Shown piece after piece: positions 30,731 through 42,300 of a stretch of DNA of 64,000 nt (position 1 is its first letter; every line of letters begins with the position of its first letter). The translations under genes were made by a program, and so were the position numbers. The DNA comes from Enoplolaimus lenunculus (Eukaryota; Nematoda; Enoplea; Enoplida; Thoracostomopsidae). The notes below the pieces were generated by a model that was given only the letters and a program-made list of their open reading frames with translations, was not told the origin of the DNA and searched no databases. The stretch covers positions 186,001 to 250,000 of the forward strand of contig JASANG010003862.1 in the NCBI GenBank assembly GCA_030248215.1, written 5' to 3'.

Positions 30731-32929
30731 GTTTTGCACTGAGCATATGTTATAAATGTTAAACACTGCACACAGTGTGTGTATTGCTCGTTCATTATTG
30801 TATTTAGTTGCTCATAGTATACTCTATGAGCGAAAGGGTTAAGAAACCAAAATTGAGGTTCGGAATCATAAAAAACGCAAAATCGAGTTTCAGATATCCG
30901 AAAAAGAAAATCTAATTTCGGATATGCAAATAAATATCTGGCAAGAATTGCCGGATATGAAAAAATACCCTATGCCCGTCACTAGTACACAGGGTGCAAC
31001 AACATGAAAGTTAAAAATACCAGAACCGGAACCGGAAAACAAAACATTTGTTTTAAAATGCTATTTTATCGCTTTCAATAGTATAAACACACCATTTAGA
31101 ATGCCAAAATCATGAAACAAACGCAGTAGCTGGAAACGTATGATAAATTATGGAGTATGGCACAAATTGAAAATTTTGGCAATACGCTTAGACAATTTTA
31201 CAAAAAAGTTGGAATATAATACGATAATTTTTCATACATTTTCGAATATGAAAATTTTTCAATACCGCAAATACTGGAAAATTCCGGTGAAATAATACCG
31301 GATTTATTACCGAAACCGGCGAATAAACGGCCGAATGCGTGCACATACCATAGGTGGAACCGGCCCGGGCGTCAAATCAAGTTTGATTCTTTGCTTTTGG
31401 TGAGATATATGGGTTGGCCAAACTTCTGCAATTGGCTCCGAGACTGATTTCAGAGTAATGATATTAACTTCTAAAAATCATTAAACGTTACACTTTATGT
31501 ATCCGCCAACAAAAATGATTACCCGCTCATAGTTTAATTATGGTTATTGCATGTGACGACCCCAGAGGGGGGCGGTCGGCCAAAAACGTAGCGCTTGGTG
31601 GTACATTTCGTACCATGCCGAAACCGAAGTCTTGCACGCTCTAGTATCATGCACTCTTGGTAAAAATCAATCCATTCTAATTGGAATTATCACTTTATGT
31701 CTGAGGTCTCGTCCAGATCCGCCACTCATACCACACACAACAGAGGCATGCAAAACCTGGACATTGGTATAGAATTGTTTCCTATTCGGCTGGACGTTTT
31801 GCATGGGAACGTTTATTTTTTGTTTACATTTTCTCACGACAAGAACCAAATAAAACCCTATAAACAGGAGTGCATTACATGCGTGTACTCTTGGAAATAG
31901 TTTTTCTACGTTTGTTTCGGTAGCCACTCATCTAAACATTGTACCAAAGCTCTTTGCCGCCACAATATTGCTAGAAGAACTATGTAGCAGGATACGCTCG
32001 AACGATTTGCAAACACTGCTATTTTATTGAAAAGTTTATAGCGAGAATAAAAGTACAACGCAACGCTAATACAGCTTAGAATATATAGCCACAAGTATTT
32101 AACCGATTTGCTTGAGACAAAATAATCGTGTCTCAACTTTCATAGAATCTAATCCTACACTTTTATAAACCCACCAGAAACCTGGACGCCCCTTAAAGTA
32201 ATATGGGCCATCATATCCGTATATTTTATGCAGACAAAACCATACTAAAATACAAGGCCTATAGTCAAACTGGCGGTTGCTGCACACATGTAATATGTAC
32301 TGTCCTATGTTTATTGCATACTCCAATATCCACCAGATTACAGTTTAGTATTTTAAAACCTCAAATATTATCCTGACCAAATGCCAACTAGCTGTACACA
32401 TATGACCACTCTTGTAGGATACAACCGAACCGAAGGTCCGGCTCCGGCGGAAAATTGACCTCTGGCTCCAATAGAAATTTCACTGGAGGTTCCGGCAATG
32501 GCGGTTTTGAATTTTTTTAACTTTATAAAATTGGTCAAGTTCAATGGGTGTATCTGCAGGTTTGGCACAATTTTGAAAGCTGTAGCTGCATAAATTTCTT
32601 AAAAAGGCAGCTTGAAACTTTTTTGACGTTGACCTCCGATTCCGTTCACGCTGTTTTTCACCATCGGTTGCATCCTGCACGCCTGCAATTTTGATTGATC
32701 TAAATACAAGCCTATTGCAAGCAAACCGGAAACATGAAATAAGTACAAAATTTGTAGAAAACATGTATTTATAGTAATAATCAACATACAAAGCACCGCC
32801 GAAACAGCTAAAAACCATAGAACTGTGAATCAATGCAATTTGTTTGCATAGCGGAACGGAATATGTACATAAACAGCGTTATACGTCCACAACAAAAACA
32901 AGCAGTCTGGCGAATCAAAGACATACAGT

Positions 32930-33012
32930 ATATGTCGTAGCACACGTCGTTATTCCGCTTTGGACTAGCCCAATTCGGAATTGAGCTGAATTACGACTTG
33001 GGCTACGTCATA
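32930..33012. mobile_element. Minimal family E foldback element (83 bp)
   Basis: TATGTCGTAGCACACGTCG at the left faces ACGACTTGGGCTACGTCATA at the right. Between them only about 40 bases remain, including GACTAGCCCAATTCGG. This is almost a bare hairpin of the family's inverted ends. Confidence 0.6.
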
Positions 33013-35608
33013 TATAAATAAAGACAAGAAGCTAATGCAATAATTCTTACAAAAATCGTTTAATACGTTGAAACAATTTTTCTGATTGTATGATGTTTCA
33101 AAATACCTAAAAACATAAACAGATCTGTTAAAAAGTATATAATTGGAAGACAAATAATACGCAAGGGAGCATAAGCTCCATAGCTCGCCCTACCCTTACT
33201 TACAAACTTGAAGGAGCATATCTCCAGAAAGTTGCGTCTATAAACAGTTGCATACAAACGGGGGATATATACGCCCCCGCCCTAAAATTTGTGGATACAC
33301 TATTAAAAATAGCCACTTTTACCCTCTTAGAATAACCTGGTTGATCCTAAACGTAAACAAAGATTTCCTCGACCGCTCGCAAAAACGCATTTCAACGAAT
33401 TTATGCTTTCCCGAAATGAAATCATGGCTATGACGCTATGACCATGCCTTTTGATATACAAAAGCTATAGTATTTTGAAAACGCAGCTATGTACAGATAA
33501 ATACCAAACCAGCACCGTACATAATATATAACAAGGGTTCGAACCGAATTTCAAAACACAATGTCGTCGTACGCGTTGTATATCTATCTCTAATGGACAC
33601 TTACACCTTCAAACTAATACACCATCAAGCTAAGCAATTACAAAGTTTCATGTTTTATAAACATAGTACAGCACTGTTAGTGTTATTAAAATTCATAACT
33701 TTCATCGACCTCAATCAGAAACAATCTCGCTTATCTCAAAATATTAATTTACCATTTTAAAATTTAACATCTATTCCAGGGCAGAAAAAGCGATTTCTGC
33801 TTTAATGATAGGTACCTAATACAGTCTACTACACGCATCGTAGCAGACAACCAGTCAATTTCTATTAATTTTTAAGATTTCTTAGAATATGATTCACAAA
33901 CTTTTTAAATATCCTTTCAAAATTTTTCTTTCACAAATCTCTGATTTAAGCTCTATTCAGTATTCACACGTGCAAGTTTCTTGCAGCTACAACTCGCAGC
34001 TGCAACATGCACGGAATAACTTGCCACCGCAAGTGTTTGCACAGAAATGTCATTCTCATTCTGCATCGACGTGAAACTATATGAACGACTTGCAGACTAC
34101 TACAAAAAATATGGAAACGGTACAATACAATTAATTCCGGTGAATTATTTACAGCTGCGAACCCTTCAAAGTTGTTTTGTTGGATCTAAAAATTACGTCT
34201 ACGCCGAAGAGAATGACTTTTAAAAAGTTGCTAAATTTTGTGAATTTTGCGTCCAACCATACCCCAGTTTCGTTCTCTCTTAACATGTTTTAGCTCGCTG
34301 CAGGCCTGCCCAAAGTTACAACCACACTTATCGACAAAATTGCCAAAATCATAAACAATACCATGATCAGGTTTATGCAAAATGCAGTACCACAATATAT
34401 AAGTAATAAAAATAGTATAAATCTAATAGTAATAAATTATTGGTCATTGAACGAACAACATACACACATAAGTGAATGACGCCACGTCTTGCATAAAACG
34501 CATAAAATACGAATATAATAACAGCAAAAAAATTCATTTCAGTATAGCCGTATTTGGTATATTTATTTGATAAGCTCCCTCACTCCCTGAAACGTTACCT
34601 GGTGTGTAAGCAAGTGATTGCAAATTACCGATTTATTACACTTAAAGTCATTACCATTTTAATCATATTTCTGGAACGGAGCTTTAGGCGTATACCACCT
34701 GACCATGACGTTAAAAATACAAACTTATTTCGGCTACGCGTTTGCTCGGAGCGCTCCATCCATCTTGCGGTAGTACGAATTATTCGCTTGACACCTGCAG
34801 TTAGATTCTTACATGAAAGACCCCCACCCGCACATTACGTATTAAACTATAATAATACTAACAATAATAATGAATAATTGCATAGCTACATAAGTGATGA
34901 ACCATAAATACATGTACACGTAAATATGTTACAAAAAATGGTCAACTATAGAGTTACCATATACACGAATAAGGGATAAGACACTATATTGATAAAACCA
35001 TTATGAGATAGCGATTTGGGCAAGTGAAATATGTAAGTATCCATAGCACACGCATATTCATCAGGGTTCCACTGGTATTCCTGATCCAACATCCGGAATT
35101 TGCGCCAAAACATAGCTCACGTTTCCGTTCATGTGTCGGTAAACACCACATCCTGCTCCTCTTCCGGTTGAATTTAGTTCCTGGCGAAACCCTGACATTT
35201 ATTAATATTACAAACGACAACAACCATATCAAACACCACCGCAAATATAGAAGAATAGACAAAAACATGACTTAAGTCATTACCAAACAATAGTTTTGAT
35301 TTAGCGAAACAAGACAAACTGTTAATCATAGTTTATCGAGCCACGAAAATTTATATATTTCTAGACCGCATTTTGGTTTCGACACACTAACATACCATAC
35401 TGATAATCTATTCTTTATGCTAAATACGCAGTCATTAGGTGGCGGATCCAGCAATTTTTGACGGTGAGAGCCAGAACTAATTCTGCATACGAAATTTTTA
35501 TTTTGATACATGTTGGAGGGGCGAAGCTTGGGCTTTGTAACCAAGGGGTGCTACACCATCGTCGATATAAATGACACGATAATAACTCGCGCCACAAAAT
35601 TACTACGA

Positions 35609-35690
35609 AAAATTGTTTGAAATATAAAACAAATTGTTTAAAATATAAGACAAATTGTTTAAAATATAAGGCAAATTGTTTAGAAATAAA
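35609..35690. repeat. 21-bp tandem repeat, 4 copies
   Basis: The unit AAATTGTTTAAAATATAAGAC, with small changes, repeats from about 35609 to 35690. The surrounding sequence is unique as far as I can see. Confidence 0.8.
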
Positions 35691-36356
35691 CACAACTCAC
35701 AATAATGACATTAATGGAATGCAGCAGCAAAACGAACAACGAACAGATATTACGTTAGACAGAACAAAACGATGACTTTTTCTTGTCCAACTTACAATTA
35801 TAAATATGTAATTTTAAAACACAACCATATTTTGAACAGCGAATGTATAAAAACTACACAACGGGAGACAGAAATCCAACAGCGACATCACGTGACCTCT
35901 TTCTCCTTTGGCCAGCATCCACCTGTTGTTTCAAATCTATATATCCGGAGCATCAGACGGAATTTTACCTGGCAGTAATAGGACGGTGCCGCACCAACCT
36001 ATGGAATAACTGATGTTGGTAAACAAAACCAAGCAAGCAAACCGAAAGCAAATACCAACAAAACAACATCCAATCAGATTCGAGTCCCAAAACTGGACAA
36101 TTGTCAAACGGCGAATAAATGAGTAGTGGAAACTGAAGCTGCCGTCATTCATGTGTAAACATAGTCAAAAATAAGCAATTTTATCAAATCTGACGCACAG
36201 GCAAACCAAAAGTTTCACTGCTAAATTATGCCCAGCACGGTCCCGTATTTGTCAAATTTTTTGCCTTTCCCACCAAAAATATGATACAAAAAATTAACTT
36301 TTGATTGTGTGACATGATTGTTGTATGCTTGGAGACACTTCTGGCGTATATAGCTG

Positions 36357-39300
36357 TTACCCAACAGTAGGCAGTGACATCGCCCTTGGTGTTTTCGACG
36401 CATCTGCAATGCATCCCGGATGCGCGACCAGACAGTGTTGTTTGACGCTGTATTTACTCGGCGATCGAAACTCGTCACAGTAAATACAGTACCAGACACA
36501 CTGAACGCCAGGATGTCTCTTGACAGAGGCGGGTGGTTTGACGTCACCGTCGACACATACCGCTGTGTCTTGCGGCATTTCAAAGTTGTTAAGAGACGCC
36601 AACTGATTCGCAGCTGCCGCCACAGATGTAGAGTCACCCAAGACGGTAGCATCGCTTGCCGGTTTGCCTGCGTCGTTTGTAGACGCAGTAGTAGCAGCAG
36701 CGGCGGCAGCAGCAGCGGCAAACCAGTTTGATGCTAAATTTTTTAGTTTCATGAACGCATTCGCTGAGTTGCCGTCGTCGGCGGCTGTTGCCGAATCGGT
36801 CAAAACTGTCGTCGCACAAAGGGCTTCGGTATTGTCTATGCCGCGGTCGCCGCTGCCCTGAGACCCCAAATCAGATTCCTGCGGCAAAGACGTTGGCGCA
36901 GCAGCAGTGGAACGGAGTAACGCTGCGATTGCGGCGGTCGTCAACTGCTGTTGCTGTTGCTGATCGCTATTGCTGTTTTTGCTACTGCTGTTGCTGGCGC
37001 TGTTGGTATTTGAGGACGGTGTCGACGGTGGTGTCGTTTGATGCTGTTGCGTCGCGAACATTTGACGCATCAACTTTGCCGCCGCTGCCGCTGTCGGATC
37101 GACGTCGTCACTGAGTTCGCTGTTGCTGTTAGTGATATTAGTTGCAGCGTGTCGCCGCTTCCGTGACTCACCAGCGACGCTCGACGACGCCGATGATGAC
37201 ACGCTCGCCGGAAAACACGTCGCAATCATCGCATCGACACGATCTTGCGATACAACTTCGGCCTCGACGAAAACGATGCCAAGATTGTGGCTGCCAGGTC
37301 CAGGTCCATAGGCGGCGATCCGATCCGCGTGTTGGCGACTAATGTGGCGTCGCGTTTCGCCTTTCAGACTCGAACGATAACCGCAATATTCGCAATGATA
37401 CGGTCGCGAATTGAGATGATTTTTGGCGTGTACTGTCCGCGATAAAGGCGAATCGGCGATATCGACATGGCACAGCGCACACGGCACCCGGTCGTTGACT
37501 TGATTGCTAGTGGTTGGCGCAACTGTTGTCGCCGTCAACGCCGCAGATGAATTACTGAATCCAGAGGCAGCGTTTCCAGACGACGCCACAACCGAGACAA
37601 TATGACTGGCGAGCGCTGCCGCGGTCGACACATCACTGCTGCCGCCAGTCGCCGGCAGATCCGTCAAATAGGCGGCGATATCTGGCGACCATCCGTCAGA
37701 CGCTGCCGGCGACGCCGGTATCATTGGCATGCCGTGTGCGGCGTCCGGAAAACATTGTCGCTTGAGTTCGGCGATTTCACGTTCGACACCTTGTTTTGGA
37801 AAATAATCGACACGAAGTGGAAGGCCGCGATGGCTGTTTGCGCAATGGCGACGTACCTTTGCTTTTACTGGCGATCTGTAGGCACAGTAGACACACGCGT
37901 ACGGCTTATAGTTCATGTGATTTTTGACGTGAGTGTATAGCGATGATGCGTATGTTGAGACTGGATTGTTACACAGTTGGCAGATTAGTCTGTAAATTAT
38001 TAATAATATATGAAAGACACTAAACCACTGTATAATCCACAATTTATTTAACGACACCTTATGGTTGAACAAAACGTGTTACGTCCGATTCCGATTGTAC
38101 AATGAATCGGAATCGGAATTTTGACATATTAATTTTGGACCTACTTGTTGTCATATGTTGCATAAACTTCGAGCATCACGTATCTATTAAAATGTACTCG
38201 ATTAGTTAACATATCAACTATAGTTGATTGTAGTTTAGCTTTACAGAACCAAAAAAGATTGCCAATTTGTTCATGCGACGTTTTCAAGAATTATTGCCAG
38301 CCAACAGACTCCCTATATCATTATTATACTTGTTAATACAAATTATCTGTATTGTCACAAAATTTGCAGTTCTGATTCCGTTTCCGATTCTTGCATAAAT
38401 TTACTGTGAGGATTATGATTCAGGTATAATCCAGTTCCACTTTGCACCCTGCCCACAGGCATATCGATGAGACTTGTGTGTCGCTCGCTAAAATAGGTTA
38501 AAAATAGTAGGCTGTGAGAAGCAAATGGAACCACAACTCAAGCTACAGGAGATATAAATACAATCAAATTCAACTCGACGCGCAAAATATAGTTATATAA
38601 TTTTTCATTGTCCAAGTTAACTTACCTCGACACCTCGCGTGATCCACCATTAGCCGTTGGCACCGCTCCCGTGATCATCTGTGGTGATACTGCCAGGCTC
38701 CCAGTGAGCCGTTCAGTCGCAAAACGCTCGCTTCGAGGTGTTCCAGTCGCTGACCACAGTTGTTTTTCTTGCTGCTGCTGTTGGTGTTCTTGTTTCTGCT
38801 GATGTCGCAACTTTGCAAACTGCGCCTGCATCATATGATTTGATTGTGGAACCTGCTGTTGTTGCTGATGATAATGTTGTTGTTGCGTAAACGTCGAAAT
38901 AAAACTTGCAATATCAGCGTTCGACTTTCGTGACTGAGTTCCCTGCGGCGCTATTGCGGTGTGCATGTTGTGCTGCGACAAATCACTTGGAAGATAACAA
39001 TGGTCGCCGGCTGAGATACCAGTTGAGCTATTTGGGTTTGTTGACATATATTGAGAGGACTTTAACATCCCAACACCGCCACCGTCTCCCTCCACGAACT
39101 GCAATTGAATTGCAGGAAAGCAACGTTTGATCCACGTTGTTATATTACCTGTAAGCAAATGTTCGGTGTGAAACAGTGAAGTTAAACTAAAATTCATTCT
39201 GAACTACTCGTTCAAATCTATATAACACTCACGAGGCTCTGTCTTGTATTTTACTTTGGTATTCGCAAAATTCGCTTGCACACACCTTCCTATTCCCGAC

Positions 39301-42300
39301 AACCCAATCGACTTACCACCAGTATCAGGCGCCGCTAGGGCAACTTTTGACGCCGTCGCTGAAGACATTTCATCGTCTTCGTTTGTGTCCCCGTCGCCAG
39401 TCATTGACCGATGCGTTCGCCGATAGTGTTCGTGAACGTAAGTCGCGTCTGATGCCAAAAATTCACATCGACCGCATCGAAAATGTCGTCGCAACAAATG
39501 TGTTCGCGCATGATTGCGAATAGCAGTGCGTCGCTGCATTTCGCTCATCGACGTATCGAGTACGACCGACAAACAAATCGCACACGTACTACTGTGATCG
39601 ATGTCAGTCGATGCAGCAGTTGAAGACGCGTCAATGCCTTCAGTCACTGTTGTCGGCGACGTCGCCATCGTCTGTTGCGCTGACATCGTCGTTATACTCG
39701 TCGTCGTCGTCGGCCCAGAAAACCAACCAAACAATGTTGCATTGGCCGATGACGACGTCGACAACGCAACTCCGGCGTCGTCGTCGCGTTTTTCGTGTTT
39801 GATCGTCGACGCAGATGAAGGCAATTGACGACCGTCGTTAGCATCACCACAACCAATTTCGTTAATTCGCTCAGCCGCTTGTCGCGCTGCGTCGTCGATC
39901 GCTGCTGTAGCTTCGTCGAGTGCATTTAGGGTTGTTGTACTTGTCGTCGTTGTCTTCCTATCCAGTTGTTGTGGTTGATCTTGTTGTTGCTGTTCTTGAT
40001 AGTGCCGATGCTGGTATTGTTGGAGACGGTGTTGGTGTTGTTGTTGCACATATCCAAGCGTATCAGTGTCAGCATCCGCGCTCGTCAATGTCATCGTCAA
40101 CTCTGGCGAACATGGCGGTTTGATTTCGTTATCGAACGGGTCACTTTCGAATTCCGGCCGTTCTGTGTTGCCTTCATCGATGTCAGTGTTAGTATCTTCG
40201 CCTATTCTGTGGTTCTGTGAGGATCCGCTTACAGCGTTTTCTTCGCTTTTGTAGTTTGTGTTATTGGACTCGCTTTGTCCGAACTGTTCTTTGCTGTGGT
40301 GATTCCCCTGTTCCACGTGTTGCCGGTCTTTCTGTTGTTGTTGTTGCAAAAACGGCAAAATTAATGCAATTTGTTCTGGTGTTGCATTTGGCAACATCGC
40401 TTTAATATCGCCTATCGGCGCAAAATTTCCAGCTACGTGTTTTGACTGCTTATCCATAGAAATCTGGGTTTGCGATCCTGACTGGTCCTGGTTGTCGCAG
40501 GTTTCACTTAACGCTGCCGCATCCGTAGCTGTCTTCGTGCCGTCATCTGCGTACAAAGACATCCCTGCCTTCGGTCCATCGTCCGTGGTTAGTTGATTTG
40601 AAAATCCAAGTTTCCTTGCTTTTGCAGCAGCAATCGCTGCTCCACGCCCGCGCAACCCATGCGACGGCCCGAACGCTTGTTGTGCATGATCATTCGGCAA
40701 TGCCGCATGAATGCAAGTGTTGTGTTTCGAAGCTGCGTTTTGTCGCAGCTGATCGCGCAACACTTGTTTCAAACGATCAATCATAGTTTCCAATTCCTTT
40801 TTCGGCAATTTTGCGCATCTCTGTGGTTGCTGTTGCTCGCTGTTACCACTTGCATTCGGCGGCGACATAATTCCAAAATCGACACCGCTAAGCACTGCTG
40901 ATGCAGAAGCTGGGAAAATTAAATTTTTTAACTGCGCAAATACAGCTTTAACACCTGGCATCGACCCGGCACCAGCGGCGTAATTGAAACTTTTCGTTGG
41001 CAATCCTTTGTGAACGGTATCGAGATGTCGTTTGACTTTGCCGGGAACACACGACCGATACTCACAGTAACCGCATCGATATGGCTTGAATCCGATATGA
41101 TTTTTGATGTGAACTTCCATCGAGTTCCCATTGCCCGCGATGGTTTGATCGCATAGGGCACATGGTATCTTTGCAGCTTCAGCAATACCACCGCCATTGC
41201 TTGCCGTTAAGGACCTCAACGCCGCCGGCGAGCTCGCATACACTTGGTTGATCGTATCGAGCAATCGATCTTCGGCAGCAGCCAAACTTCCACTCAACCG
41301 GCTATCGCTTCGATCCGACGACCCGAACTCGCTTGTCGTCGGCGGTGGCAACGACGGAAAACGCAACATGTCTCCAGCAGTGGCAGACAACATTGACGTC
41401 ATCGCATTACTCGTGTGAGAGGTAGCGTTACCTGGCGATGCTCCGTGTTGCGATGACGTCGCATCGCCACGTAACAAATGCTCGAGCGACGTTATCGCCG
41501 TTCCATCGCCTCCACCGGTGAAGCGACTTCGCCTATGAGCGATAACGCCATCGGTCGCTGTCGCAACTTGCGCTGGCGGTGAGTTATCGCGTCGATACAA
41601 CTCCGGAAAACATCGTTGTTTAACGGCGATAAACTGTGCTTGAGGATCGTTCGCCGATCGCTGTGGAAGGGCGATCTTGATGTTGCCGCTGTTGTTGTTA
41701 GTACCTGGCGGAACGCCGACAATACTCGACGCGACGCTTTGGTTGAACGTGATCCGAAGTGGCATGGACCGGGACGATTGATGAACGATGCGATGATGTG
41801 CTTCGGCGTCAGCGTACGACTCGAAGCGAGCGCCAGCGCAATACGCGCATTTGTATGGTTTGCCGATATGACTGCGAACGTGATAATCGACCGATTCCAC
41901 TGGAACTTGATTGTGACAGATTGCGCACGTTTGGTCAGCGTAGTCGTCTGCATCGATCATGGGTTTGTTGTTCTTGTTGCTATTATTATTGACTACATTG
42001 TAACTAGACGTCGCGGTTGTGGAAGCCACTGATCGCTGTGACAAGTTCGATAAATAATTGAGCAAATCGCCAACGCTAGCTGGGTTGTTGTTGTTTTTGT
42101 TGCTGCTGTTGCTTTCCGCCTGAGCAACCAACGACGTCAATGCAGTCGCGATCGAATCGGCGGAAGACGCTGCTGAAGTGTTCAACGTTACCGGTTTGTT
42201 GCTCGTCTTCTCCGCCAACAACGACTGAATTGCAGTGTGATCTGAGCGATTACCTCGAATCGACCCAGGCGTCGCGAGCGCATTGGTTGTTTGATCGGCA

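Larger units (their letters stand above)
29131..30978. mobile_element. Inverted-arm element (family C) with other elements nested in it
   Basis: The left edge reads ATAGGCACCGGATATCTGG and the right edge, inverted, GCATAGGGTATTTTTTCATA followed by TCCGGC. Inside each arm lies the block GTAGCTGGAGC(T/G)G(A/G)CGAAAA (29592 onwards, and inverted before 30129). A family A MITE sits at 29272-29591 in the left arm and a truncated one at 30130-30192 in the right arm, at the same site. A further family A copy (30201-30424) and a SINE (30608-30730) lie in the right part. A left-arm fragment exists at 26119-26310. Confidence 0.5.
28402..36356. other. Spacer between the convergent CDC23 and zinc-finger genes
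   Basis: Nearly 8 kb with no recognised gene. The first 560 bases are the likely CDC23 3' UTR. 28850-28935 and 30608-30730 are tRNA-derived SINE copies. 29131-31320 is a nested transposon cluster. 32410-32690 carries a diverged CCGGCTCCGG family A copy (ends GGATACAACCG and CGGTTGCATCC), and 32930-33012 a family E copy. 35609-35690 is a 21-bp tandem repeat. A TGGCGGATCCAG terminus at about 35440 is a solo hAT-type end. In 33013-35430 and 35700-36356 I see nothing definite. Confidence 0.6.

Noticed and set aside
36221-36721. A 166-codon minus-strand frame near the gene's 3' end
   Set aside because: It overlaps the last coding exon in another frame, and the in-frame reading contains the final finger and a stop.
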